DNA from: Echinarachnius parma
Lineage: Eukaryota > Echinodermata > Echinoidea > Clypeasteroida > Echinarachniidae
NCBI GenBank assembly: GCA_037951105.1
Contig: JBAMJV010003339.1
Coordinates: 49,035 to 113,034, forward strand
DNA length: 64,000 nucleotides
Reading direction: 5' to 3'
Shown: piece after piece, positions 51,898 to 62,975 of the stretch
Position numbering within the stretch: the first letter of the stretch is position 1
Layout: each line of letters starts with the position of its first letter
Position numbers and translations under genes: made by a program
The notes under the pieces: model-generated
The model's input: only the letters and a program-made list of their open reading frames with translations
The model's database searches: none
What the model was told of the DNA's origin: nothing

Positions 51898-54232
51898 GGC
51901 TTGGTACGAACAGTCACGTCACGTTCACGTTCGCGTCACGTGAACGGTTCTGTACCTTTTGTGAAACAGGTCACCCAAATCTACGAAGTGTAGGGTAAAG
52001 TGACCCAACAATTTGTCGTTTTCCATGCCGGTAAAACTCGAAGTGTCGCGTTAACCAAATCGTGACGTGAGCGTTTAATCAAGATTTTTTAAATTGCAAA
52101 CGCTTGTTACTAAGACTAGACATACACGCACAAAGAGATTTAAAAATGTCGACGAAAATGCCGATACCCCCTTATCAAATCCTTTCAATCATTATGTTTA
52201 TAATATGTACGTGCATAATTCAGAGTAATCTGAGACGATGATATGCAGTTCTGTCATTTAGGTAATGTACAACCATACCACTTGCATTATTTGTTTTGTT
52301 ATTGGAGTATTTCTAAAGACGTGTCGTGCGTGGATTTTGGCAAATGTTGTTTTCCAGCTGAATTGCTACACGCAGCGGACAATAAGCCAGTTCGTAATTA
52401 GACTATGGAGCTTGGGTGACGTCAGAGGGCGTAGTCCGATATTCCATCAACGGGCTATCAACGTACAGTAAAGTGTATGCTATCATGTCATATTACCGGA
52501 TAATTTTAGTTTGACAGCATAAAACAAACATTAGATGCATAAAATCAAAGTGGAAATTATACGAGCAGCTGCATAAACTCATAAAGAACACATTTGATGT
52601 AAAGTATATTCAAGAATTTACCAATTTTTCTCCATATCAACTTTCTTGTAATCATCTTTCTTGTGAATGATCTAGGTGAATCATTCACACGCAATAATGC
52701 TACAAGGCGGGCGATATAGGTACCACCCATTCGTACAATGTACCGTTCAAAATTGAACGCTATGTTTTAGGACGCCATCGGCAAGGAAAACAGACGGGAT
52801 ATAATATTTCTTTCTACATGTTGCGCGGTCTTCAAAACAAGAAAGTCGGTAATCATTATCAATTTATATAAATTGTGGATCACATAAACGAAATTTTGTT
52901 TGCATTTGCTAATAAATGGAGAGAGAAATCAGCCGGCAAAAACTGTTTTTGCGTTGGATAGTGCAGCAAGCGGAAGACGATAATCTCCGCACAATGCTAT
53001 GTACACTATTATGTACACCAATACGTGCGTGCTAGCCAGGCCAAGCAAGGCTCGGTGAAATTATTGATCAATAAATATCATCATTACACATGAATAACAC
53101 ATTCTATCAAACCGGTTCTTGTTCTATGAAATAGTACATATTATGCTATTAACCTTTGATGTGGTGAATACAAAAACGATGGGCTTATTTTTATCCTGAT
53201 CCAGATTTTAAAAACGTAAACAAATAATTCGCATTCAATTGCACGTGTGGCTCCTTTGATTCTCACGATCGATGGAATATCAAAATACCCAGAAGTAAAT
53301 ACGCGCATGCGCAGATTGTAACTACGAACTGGCTTATTCAGTTCGCATACGCCTGAAGTTCCCGTGCTCGACGTCTGCGCGTACTGGCCCTTAACGGCGT
53401 TGTATGTGCATGCCTGTGACAGTGAGTGAGTGAGTGAGTGACTGCAGTGATCAATGAGTTTAAAAGTAATAAAACAATGATTTGATTAATAGTGTTTATT
53501 TATGGTTATTGAATCGAGTCAATCTATTAATCAGTCATTTAATCTAATAAACAATCAATTAATCAGTCAATCATTATAATGAAACAATCACACCAACCAA
53601 TCAATATTAAATAAATCAATTAATGTATTTAACATTCGAACTAGCTACTTGTAGGCAGTGGCGTACCCAGGATTTTTTCAAGGGGTGGGTGTATGGGGGG
53701 GGGGGGATATTTCGTCAGACAAATTGAAGTAAGCGGGGGGAGTGTGGGTAGGGGGTGTCCGTAGAAAATGACCGCAGCCGAGGACGAGACCAGGACCGGT
53801 CACAAATTTCGAGGCCGAGACCAAGACATTTCTTGAATTATGTAAGGGGGTGGGGATGGGGGTAGGGGGTGTCCACCCCCCTGCCCCCAGGCCTGTGTAC
53901 GCCTATAATTGATATTTACAGTAATAGGTAATAGGCAGGACGGGTTCGTTCACGATTAAATTTACCGAGAATTAGTCTCTTCTCAACGACAATTTACATT
54001 AATTTGTTTTACGCAAGCGCCAATATACGTGAGCTTTCATGAATTGCATATAGTATATCTACAAACTGTTGGGTCACGTAACCCAACACTTCGTAGATTT
54101 GGGTGACCTGTTTCACAAAAGGTACAGAACCTGAACGTGACACTTCGTAGATTTGGGTGACCTGTTTCACAAAAGGTACAGAACCTTCACGTGACGTGAA
54201 CGTGAACGTGACGTGACTGTTCGTACCAAGCC
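51898..54232. mobile_element. 2.3-kb long-TIR element, 8-bp TSD AATCTTTT
   Basis: The termini GGCTTGGTACGAACAGTCAC and the inverse extend to TIRs of about 110 bp rich in CACGTGA, TGACGTGA and ACGTGAACG words. The flanks 51890-51897 and 54233-54240 are both AATCTTTT. The right TIR has an internal tandem duplication of about 60 bp ('cacttcgtagatttgggtga'). No protein frame longer than about 70 residues is present. An 8-bp duplication fits hAT, P or Merlin, but GGCTTGG is not a standard hAT end. Confidence 0.9.
53656..53916 (+). mobile_element. Nested hAT-like scrap with CAGTGGCGTACCCAGG end
   Basis: The left end CAGTGGCGTACCCAGGATTT and the degenerate right end 'cccaggcctgtgtacgcct' pair imperfectly. 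The body is G-rich ('ggggggtgtcc'). It lies inside the 51898 element. Confidence 0.65.
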
Positions 54233-54240
54233 AATCTTTT

Positions 54241-55645
54241 TGAACGTCTCATGCTAAATCTTTTTTTTCTATATTAAATCATTTGAATGATACACATTAC
54301 CTTAAAGTGGTAATCTATATTTTCCACCTCAGTAAAGATAAGGAGTGAAAGAAGACTTCTGTGTGTATCTAGTGAGCTTACCATATTAAATGGTCTACAT
54401 TCATAATACAATGCGAGCTTAGTACATGCATTATTACATCGCATAACCGAGTATTGTGATTCCCTCACTGTAGGACTGTGCTACCCCAAAGTGACTAGAT
54501 TCGGATAATAACTGTTTGCGAAGTTCACGCTGCATGATTGTATATGGTCTGAATCAACATTGCTCTAAAAAAAAAATTAGTGGAAACGCGATAAACTTGA
54601 TCTGAATATGAATAGAGGCACCGGAGTGTAATAATCTTCTTTCAAACAAGATTTCAAAGGAAACATACATTATTTCTTGCATTAGTTGTATGGTATTCGA
54701 AAGCAGACTGATGGCTGAGAACTGATTGTTGTCGTTTGTATTGAATGCTCTACACAATATTATTTATGTATATGCAGTGAGTGGTGCGCAATACATTATA
54801 TTGAGTCTTGAAATGCTGGATGTATAGTATTTTGTTAGATAAAAGACAGATGGTAGGAATATGGGTAAATTTTACAATCAGATGAATCTTATCAAGGAAA
54901 ATAATAATGTTACAGGAGAATGTAGATAATAAATATATGGAAATCGAAAGCAATATGGATATCAGGAAACCATGTTAATGTGATGTCTGTTTTTTAAGAA
55001 CAGTGCAGTAGTAAGCAGTATTTTAGTTCATGAATCAATAATAACACGAATTTAATTCAGCTATTTAGGCGATGGAAATAAAAGCATGTTAGTCATTGGG
55101 GTGTCGTGTTATTTGGGTTGCGGAATCTGTCTTTTAATACAAATTTTAAGTCGGGGGTTCCATGCATGCCTAACCGCGCCACATTTGTCCTGCACCAAGA
55201 CAGTTGAGCATGATTATGATTCGATCGCTGCTCTAAACTCAGGTGTAGTGGCGGGAATGTATTCCCTTTAAAGTATAACTATATGATTAACGCTTGAACA
55301 AGACTGCTCGGTTGAAATGTTGCTCTGTTAAAGCCAAAGAAATAATTATGCTTATTATAATACTCAGTTCAATATCAGACTATTTCAAATCCAAAATAGC
55401 TTTGCGTATTAACTATGGCTAACAGAGTTTCATCACCAATGTTTTACTGATACGACACAGACCGTGGTCAAAAGGATGTTTGCAATGGCTTCCACCATGC
55501 AGCCATGTCCACCGCGCTACTGATAATACGAGTTCCAGCATTTGGACGGAATAATAACGAGTATACTCGTATTATATAGCGCCTAATATGATTGATCATT
55601 ATCTCTATAAGCGCTTTATAATGAAATCATTACCACGGTCATCGG
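54241..55645. other. AT-rich DNA without recognisable gene
   Basis: About 1.4 kb in which I find no coding pattern. 'ataacgagtatactcgtatt' near 55556 is a local palindrome just before the minisatellite. Confidence 0.5.
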
Positions 55646-56284
55646 GCACTCACAATCAATCCGCACTTGAGGGGAACACTCTACTCCCTTGGGAGCAAGG
55701 CATTATGGCAGCCACAGGGCCCACTCACAATCAATCCGTACATGACGTGCACTCTCTACTCCCTTGGGAGCAAGGCATTCTGGCAGCCACAGGGCGCACT
55801 CACAATCAATCCGCACATGACGTGCACTCTCTACTCCCTTGGGAGCAAGGCATTATGGCAGCCCCAAGGCGCACTCACAATCAATCCGCACATGACGTGC
55901 ACTCTCTACTCCCTTGGGAGCAAGGCATTCTGGCAGCCACAGGGCGCACTCACAATCAATCCGCACATGACGTGCACTCTCTACTCCCTTGGGAGCAAGG
56001 CATTCTGGCAGCCACAGGGCACACTCACAATCAATCCGCACATGACGTGCACTCTCTACTCCCTTGGGAGCATGGCATTCTGGCAGCCCCAAGGCGCACT
56101 CACAATCAATCCGCACATGACGTGCACTCTCTACTCCCTTGGGAGCATGGCATTCTGGCAGCCAGAGGGCGCACTCACAATCAATCCGCACATGACGTAC
56201 ACTCTCTACTCCCTTGGGAGCATGGCATTCTGACAGCCACAGGGCGCACTCACAATCAATCCGCACTTGACGTGCACTTTCTAC
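55646..56284. repeat. 75-bp minisatellite, ~8.5 copies
   Basis: The unit starts 'gcactcacaatcaatccgca', continues 'catgacgtgcactctctact', 'cccttgggagcaaggcattc' and ends 'tggcagccacagggc'. Unit starts fall at 55646, 55721, 55796 and so on with no indel. As 75 is divisible by 3, frames stay open on both strands (a 25-residue repeat), but there is no sign of selection as a protein. Variants are 'catggcattc' for 'caaggcattc' in the right half, and 'ccaaggc' for 'acagggc'. Confidence 0.95.
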
Positions 56285-56679
56285 CATAGAAGTATTACTC
56301 AAACACTGCATACACGGTCCAATCCTATCGGTTCCCTATATAAACACCTGGGTACAGAGGGCAGCTAAAGAGGTTTAATTGTCCTCTCTAAATGCTAATT
56401 CATTGCACTTACTTTATATACACTTTAAATTATCCTGTAGACAAGTTAACATCATTAACACTTAAATCGTTAATATCTTTCGAACGATGGAAATTCGACA
56501 AACCAAAACCTGTCCCGTGCTTTTATTGTTAATATGAATATGACAAAGTATGAGAGAACCACTAGAGTCCCAAGTAAGTAAGTTTTGAGGATTTGGACAA
56601 TGTTAAAGTCCCTTTAAAAGTTTAAAATGACAAACTTGTGAATAACATTACCCTCTCCGTTTTCCCTCTTTAAATATAA
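56285..56679. other. Unannotated spacer
   Basis: No gene or clear repeat seen. Confidence 0.5.
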
Positions 56680-57640
56680 GCATGAAGCCGTTGTATTAAT
56701 GGATTTATCAAAATCATTTAGTACTGTCATCCAATTGTATAATCTAACTTATTCCTTATACATGGTTAAACAGCTATTTAACTGACAGAAAACAATACTA
56801 TATACAATTTCCATTGTTCTGAGTATCGCCTTTATCATATGGTGTACGTCATGGGTCAATACTCGGCCCTTTGTGTTTTTAATTTATAATAATGAAGTAA
56901 TTAAATGTACACTTTTCTTTAATTATGCATTATTTGCAGACGATTCAACGCTCGTAGTTTTACACTCAGACATTCTGTTCTTGATTAATGCAATTAATAA
57001 CTTCCGATTTACAATTTGTTAAGTTTGGACTTTTATGCAATTTATTATTTTCTCAAAACAAAATATTTGTGTTCCGTAATCCCCAATATATTCGGCGTTT
57101 ATAATGACATACTGATTTGTATCAACAATAATGCAATCAAGAAATGTTCATTAAACAAACTTGGATGAACATTAGGCAAAGAATTCACACATTGATTATA
57201 TTTGTTCGAAGATTGATCGCAAAATTGGTTTACTTTGTTACATGAAACAGTTCATTCCATTACGAATTTCATTCTTGATGATAATTTTTTTTTTTGTTGT
57301 ATTGACACCATAATATGCACTGTTTATGTGTTTAGGCAAAACACAATTGACTAAATAACACCGTCTCCTCAAAAATGCATTACGGAATTTGTTCAAATGC
57401 AGATTTCCAGACCCCATCACGACAAATTTGTCATACATGTAAAACACTTGATATGTGTATATTACAAATAAATCACAAATGTGTATATTCATGCACCGTT
57501 ACTTTACCAGAACGTTTCTTAAATGTCCATGCCCACAAGTATAGCACTAGACATAACATTCTATTCCATCAATCAAAGGTCACATCTCACTCTATATTAT
57601 TCGCGAATTCAGTTCGTTGGTCATAATTATATTGAATTCA
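56680..57640 (+). pseudogene. Decayed L2/Jockey-like LINE reverse transcriptase
   Basis: Spread over several frames of the plus strand are VVLMDLSKSFSTV (motif A), then WCTSWVNTRPFVFLIYNNEV with the sense of motif B, then YALFADDSTLVVL (motif C, ADD). Downstream come HIDYICSKIDRKIGLLCYMK and HAHKYSTRHN.LF, matching the blocks after the active site in L2/CR1-like elements. The order and spacing fit one ORF2 with multiple stops and frameshifts, so it is much older than the LINE at position 1. Confidence 0.75.
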
Positions 57641-57759
57641 TTACCTCCCCCCCCCCCCCCCCTCCCACCTACTCTTGTTACTTTATACATTGTTTGCAAA
57701 CTCATTTACAAATAAGTACAAGCACCATCTACGTATTATCCCAGTGTATTTTGAGTTTA

Positions 57760-58050
57760 AAGATATAGTACAGTTGTGTTCAAACTGAATTTTGGTAAAC
57801 AAAACCTGCACCATAACAATACAAAATGTTATAACTCCACCATGCTCGAAAGGTATACAAATTTATACAAACGACTAAGTAAAAGGCCTGTTATCATTCA
57901 AACAGAGCCATTAAAACACAAGATGTCGCTCCCTAAAAACGCGTTGGTTTCAACAATTCTTTTTAGACAAAATTGTGCATGTGATGTTTGTAATATTATG
58001 ACTAATTAGAGAGATCATCAATTATTATTTAAAAACATCTCGTGTAATTT
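57760..58050 (+). repeat. T3-family element, truncated copy
   Basis: It begins TTTAAAGATATAGTACAGTT and contains 'gttataactccaccatgctc', 'gttatcattcaaacagagcc' and 'gcatgtgatgtttgtaatat', the inverse of sequence at 35390-35785 and 26950-27180. Confidence 0.65.
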
Positions 58051-58205
58051 TTTTGTTTAAAAGTGTAAGCAGTTTATTTATTGTTTAAATCATCGAACAA
58101 ATTTGGGATCCCACAATTATTCCAATCGGATATTTCATTGATAATCATCTCTCAGCGCTTTACAATGATATCATATATTAACACGTTGACACGTTGAAAC
58201 TTATA

Positions 58206-58496
58206 TTAAAGGGATGCCTGTAAAGTCGTATATCGGGTAGATTTCCCACGCGCGCTGGCCGGACGTGTTCAGCTAAGGCAATTGTACTTTTTATCAAAAC
58301 CGTTAGCTAACGCTTTTGAAATAATGATTTTCAATGATAAATATCTTCATACTAAAGGGACATTTGAAAAAATCTAACCCTATTTTATTCTTCTCTTACC
58401 ATAAGCTAAACAACACGGCAGAAGAGAAACGAGGAAGCTCCAAGTATTTTTTCGTGGAGTTAGACACTTTACAGGCATCCCTTTAAGCGTCACGGT
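58206..58496. mobile_element. TTAA-flanked T1 element, copy c, internally deleted
   Basis: The ends TTAA-AGGGATGCCTGTAAAG and 'ctttacaggcatccct-TTAA' pair better than in copies a and b. It keeps the right two thirds of the body ('accgttagctaacgcttttg', 'ccataagctaaacaacacgg') but lacks about 260 bp at the left. Confidence 0.75.
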
Positions 58497-58646
58497 GACA
58501 ATTTATCATGCTACTACATGTATGTTACATAAACTGATAGAACGTGCCCCCCCCCCCCCCCCCCACCCACCCATCCTTCCTAACCCAACCACGTGACCGT
58601 CCAGTATGATTACATATAGTCGCGACTAGATTGCAATCGCACAACT

Positions 58647-58835
58647 GGGCCCCCGTTTCAGAAAGAGATACAATCTAGGTCTGAAAATTTGCGAATTTGG
58701 ACCAATCAGATTTGAGCATTTAGATCACATGATCTTACTTTTTACATTCTGATTTTTACATGTTCACATTAATCTGACGATTAATTGTAACCTACACATT
58801 TACAATCGATTGTGTATCTCTCTGCAACGGGGCCC
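58647..58835. mobile_element. 189-bp MITE with GGGCCCCGTTKCAGAG ends
   Basis: The left GGGCCCCCGTTTCAGAAAGA and right 'tctctgcaacggggccc' are imperfect inverse ends of about 28 bp, followed by GATACACAATC on both arms. The centre is AT-rich. No target duplication is clear. Confidence 0.7.
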
Positions 58836-59699
58836 TGGACTTAGAAAAGGTCCGATAATTTATTGCGACCGCTTTCGTCGTCTGAATTCATTGATTTCGA
58901 AGTAAAGACCTTGCTACAATTCTTTCGACTGTGCATATTCAACTGCCAATCCTAAAGTATTATTATTTGTTCATCCTCGTCACACTTTCTTATGATAATG
59001 AGTTCGATTGTTTGATTACAATTTTTTGAGAAGGTTAGACAATCGAAGGGGTGAAGGCCACACTGGTATTGTGGACAAACATTCGAGGGATTGCCAGACG
59101 TAAATCCTGAGCGTGTTGACGTTTAGGAGCTGGACAGACGTTGTTCCTTAATATACCTACACGAAATACTACAGGAATTGCACCTGTCTCCCATGCCCTA
59201 CCCCCCCCCCCCCCCCCCCCACCCCACCACCACCACAAACACACCCCTTCGTCCTGAATGTCCAACGCTACTGGCTATTATATTATTTAAAGTTGTATAA
59301 TTAGTGCCTACCTGATCTGGTGTGTAGGCCTATGTGTGTGATGCCCAAGGATTCTCTCTCACAATAATATCAGCATTATATTCAGCATCAGTTGTCATCC
59401 CTCGCTCCAGGACTACGAGTAGAAATAGTCCAAATCTGCCGGTATAGATGAGTGGTTAAGTACGCTCCAGATTCCTGCAACGTTAATAATATTGTGTGGA
59501 ACAAAGCAGAATATTGCCGTCAGATGGTAAAACGGTCTAACTCGAAAATTTGACTTTTTGAGGTAAATTCACTTTCCGGGTAATGTGAGGGCGCTCTTTC
59601 CAATGGTGCTATCGAGAAAATCCCATCATGTCTTCTTTTAGAGATAATTTCCGCTATCTTGGTACTTTTTTGTATTTTTCCTTCAGATTTGATGGTAAA

Positions 59700-59990
59700 A
59701 CGGTCTATCTTTGAGTTAGCCCATTGTCGGTAATATCGTTTGGAGGTAAAACGAGCTATCTTTTACATAAACCTTTTAACCTTCTTAACTGAGATTGTTT
59801 AATCATCGCTGTCAGATGGTAAAATGGTCTATCTTCGAGTTAGACCAGTTTACCTAAGTTAGCCCATTGTCGGTAATATCTTTTGGAGGTAAAACGAGCT
59901 ATCTTTTACATAAACCTTTTAACCTTCATAACTGAGATTTTTTAATCATCGCTGTCAGATGGTAAAATGGTCTATCTTCGAGTTAGACCA
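59700..59990. repeat. 142-bp tandem duplication with internal TIR copies
   Basis: 'gttagcccattgtcggtaat' occurs at 59715 and 59857, followed by 'ttttggaggtaaaacgagct' and 'catcgctgtcagatggtaaa'. 'gtcagatggtaaaa' repeats the element terminus, so end sequences have been amplified inside. Confidence 0.85.
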
Positions 59991-60276
59991 GTTTACCACT
60001 GCACGGTCGATCGAAATTCTCTCCGACGCGCGGACGACTGCACTACGTACTTACATCCAATTATATTCATATCACGGCGGTTTCACGCGTTAGATAAGTA
60101 AAACGGACGCGTATCAAAAGAACCCGGATGTGATCAACAACTTTGTGAAAAACCCACTGCTTTGCTCCACTTGACGGTCCGGTGAAACTGAACACTTGCC
60201 TTAAACAGATCTTTGTGTTGAACAAAAATACATTAACTTGTCTCTTGTATGATTATGATTGTCAGAGTTAACCCTA

Positions 60277-61062
60277 TCTTAACTGGGCTATTTCAGACCA
60301 GGTTTTTACTGGGGGGGAGGGGGGGGGGGTCAATTTGACCCCCCCCCCCCCCCCCCCCCTAAGATCTCGGAGACCGCTCGTCCGATTCACGCGAAATTTT
60401 GCATGAAGGTACATTGAAGTGTTAGCGACGCGTTCATTTTTTCGTTTAATCGATCCAATGTTAAATATGCAAATTATACGCATATTAATTAGCGAAGAAC
60501 GCTAATTTATGCAAAAATCCTCTTTTTGTCTGTAAATCACTAAATATTGCTCAGAATATGCAAATTTTGTACATGAATATTCTTTATGACTTAATTAAAA
60601 GGTTATCAACAAAAAAAAATTATTGTATGTATTTCTTTGTTTTTGGAATTTCTTATGTATTTCTTTGTTTTTTCGACTTATGTTTTTTATTGTTTTTTTC
60701 AATGGATATAATTATTGACCATTATCCAACCATTTTTAGCCCCAAATTAAATGATTGCAGTGATTACAATGAAAAATAATGAAGTTTTGTCTTTTCTAGG
60801 AAAAAAAAAAAATAGAAAATTTCCATAGGATTTGTACACAAATCACAAAATGTAGTGATTTTTGGGCCGACGCTCACTTACAAAAGGTCACGTGACTTTA
60901 GAACGGTATACCCGGTCGTCGCAAATTTGGTCTCAAAAGTTGCGCAAGACTTCAATGAAAAAACCCATGAAGTCGCGCGGCAATATCTGCACGCGTTGCA
61001 GAATTATCGCGCGAAAAGTTGAGGGGGGGGTCAATTTGACCCCCCCCCCCCCCCAGTTAAGG
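60277..61062. mobile_element. Possible TIR element with CTTAACTGGG ends and poly-G/C palindromes
   Basis: CTTAACTGGG at 60278 and CCCAGTTAAG at 61052 are inverse. Next to each end lies a near-palindrome G(7+)TCAATTTGAC(7+). The interval is AT-rich and non-coding. The ends are short, so confidence is limited. Confidence 0.5.
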
Positions 61063-61080
61063 ATGATTATAAAAATTACC

Positions 61081-61262
61081 TTCATGATGATGCTGATGAT
61101 GACCATGATTGTGATTATGATGATGATGATCATGATGATGATCATGATCATGTTGCAATGATTACGATTATGAGGGTAATGATTGCGAAGATTATGATGA
61201 TGATGATTATGAATATGATGATGTTGATGACGATGATGCTTATGATAGTAGTGAAGAATGAT
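61081..61262 (+). repeat. Degenerate (GAT)n microsatellite
   Basis: GATGATGAT-type repeats with CATGAT variants. They create Met/Ile- or His/Asn-rich false frames. Confidence 0.85.
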
Positions 61263-61442
61263 AGTAAGCAAATAATTACCGTTGGTGAAGGCGATGGGAC
61301 AATCTATCACTTCCGAGGCGAGCTGGATGTAGCTATCTTTCCGAAGCGAAGCTGAGGAAAGATAGCGTATACATTCAGATCGCCGAGGAAGTGATAGTTT
61401 GCCATCGCCTGAAACCAAAAGGTGATTATTTGCTTTATATTC

Positions 61443-61716
61443 CACATCGAACTTAGATCTAGTCTAGTAGTACTAATACTGTACTAGTAGTAGTGTAAGC
61501 AGGCCTACCCCTAGCTAGTCTACTCTAAGTACTCTAATGCCCGGCGCAGACAGAGCCGACTCGACTGGTTCACATCGAACTTAGATCTAGTCTAGTAGTA
61601 CTACTACTGTACTAGTACTATAGTCTAACTTCTAAGCAGGCCTACCCCTAGTCTACTCTAAGACTAAGTCTAAGTACTCAGAATGCCCGGCGCAGACAGA
61701 GCCGACTCGACTGGTT
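61443..61716. repeat. Tandem duplication, ~128-bp unit
   Basis: 'cacatcgaacttagatctag' starts at 61443 and 61571. Both units share 'gcaggcctacccctag' and 'gcccggcgcagacagagccg'. The second unit is longer, with extra 'ctaagtc' words. The duplication includes the left end of the MITE at 61685. Confidence 0.85.
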
Positions 61717-61895
61717 GTCATTCCGATCGGCTCAGTTTTCAGTGCCTCGCGACACACATTTTGCCAGTCGAGAGACATTTGGATGCCAGTTGGGGCCGAT
61801 TCAACACGATAAATCTGCTCCGACCGACCAGGCCCAACTCTAGCCTGATTAAAGCCAGTCGGATCGGGTCGAGTCGGCTCTGTCTGCGCCGGGCT
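61685..61895. mobile_element. 211-bp MITE, 27-bp perfect TIRs
   Basis: GCCCGGCGCAGACAGAGCCG and its inverse end at 61895; the perfect match covers about 27 bp. The inner part 'ccgatcggctcagtt' and 'gtcggatcggg' also pairs. TAA/TTAA near the ends would allow a Harbinger-type 3-bp target, but it is not exact. Confidence 0.82.
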
Positions 61896-62046
61896 TAAGT
61901 CTAACTTCTAAGTCTAAGTACTGTTACTACTACTACTACTAGGTTTGATCTACTTACCAACAATGACTTGTTATTCCAATTTCGGTAACAGGGTAATTCC
62001 AAAAGCTAAAACGCGAAATGTAAACTCCAAAAAAACAGTTCAAAAG

Positions 62047-62298
62047 TCAACAAACGCGAAAATAGAGTCTCCCCAACACTTGGTCTAGCGCTTTCAAGTC
62101 CACGTCAGACAATTCGTTAAAAAGTATGCTTCCAGCATCGCAATAATCTTGGAACACTTTCAGGCTGAACTTAAGTTGTCGCTTTGTATTTTTACTTTCA
62201 CTCTCCAGTAAAAACGTGTCCATTTCATCCTCATCCAAAAGCTCAAACCTTATGTTTGTGGCCGCCGTTTTAGTAGAGTACACAGAACGAGCATGCAA
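62047..62298 (-). CDS. Fragment resembling Crypton-type tyrosine recombinase N-terminus
   Basis: The 83-residue minus-strand frame reads RFELLDEDEMDTFLLESESK, then NTKRQLKFSLKVFQDYC, then FNELSDVDLKALDQVLGRLY. The pattern 'ENTKR....L..F..Y....... F..L....L...L..FY' is the SAM-like core-binding region found at the start of Crypton-derived tyrosine recombinases and their domesticated animal relatives (DUF3504-type proteins). The catalytic domain with its Arg and Tyr residues is not present in the window. Translation stops just after LGRLYFRV; this could be a decayed copy or a first exon followed by an intron. The start used is the Met nearest the conserved block. It lies in the 59515 element; a hAT-like hairpin sits 27 bp upstream. 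Confidence 0.45.
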   Translation of the reverse strand: MHARSVYSTKTAATNIRFELLDEDEMDTFLLESESKNTKRQLKFSLKVFQDYCDAGSILFNELSDVDLKALDQVLGRLYFRVC

Positions 62299-62324
62299 AC
62301 AGTGTATACGATACTACAACAGGG

Positions 62325-62430
62325 CTAGGGCGTCGATCTGTTCGGAAAACACAATGCAATTGTTCACAAACAATGCTCGCCCCGCGCGGCCAATGCATTG
62401 TGTTTTCCGAACAGCTGATCGACGCCTCTG
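62325..62430. mobile_element. GTTCGG hAT-like hairpin MITE
   Basis: It runs from GGGCGTCGATCTGTTCGGAA to 'ccgaacagctgatcgacgcc', 'tctg'. It is the same hairpin as 18498 with a different centre ('ttgttcacaaacaatgctcg'). No exact 8-bp duplication was found. Confidence 0.75.
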
Positions 62431-62829
62431 ATGTACAGTGCATAGCGTATGCAGTGTACTACGTATACCGTATGCACAACGAATACAATTAAATTTGTAA
62501 TTCGCGCGCATAGAGTTATCGCGCTACTTATTGGTATTCAATTCAATGCAACCGCGGAGTGTAGATAGTACTTTTTATCTAGTGAGTGCAACGCACTTTC
62601 ACCCAAGATATCTACAGAGTGTAACGATGGGCGAAACTATATTTCATCACGTGATTAACTTTTGACCAATCGTAGAGCAAGATTCTTAGTATGTGGAATA
62701 TAATAATGAATAACAAAAGAATGTGATGGAAAGGGGGATGTCAAAGGTCATTAAAATCAGGTACGGTGGATTTAGGTCGTTTTGCATGCTAACACTTTAT
62801 ATACAATTTCATCATCAAATGGACAGAAC

Positions 62830-62975
62830 AGTAAAATGGTCTATCTAGAAGATAGACCACTTTAAAACCATAAGATAAAACGGTAAAATGGTCTAACTAG
62901 AAGATAGACCATTTTACCATAGTATGGCAATAGTGTTTATGGTCTATCTAGAAGATAGACCATTTTACCATTTTA
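62830..62975. repeat. Three GGTCTATCTAGAAGATAGACC hairpins
   Basis: AAATGGTCTA-type arms of up to 15 bp around AGA occur three times (about 62833, 62894, 62940). They mirror the GGTCTATCT words at the left end of the 59515 element and are probable subterminal protein-binding repeats. Confidence 0.85.

Noticed and set aside
54241-55645. Host gene exon in the AT-rich stretch
   Set aside because: All frames are short and none has a recognisable domain.
55588-56311. Frames of 150-230 codons in the 75-bp minisatellite
   Set aside because: Open in three frames and both strands; explained by the repeat period.
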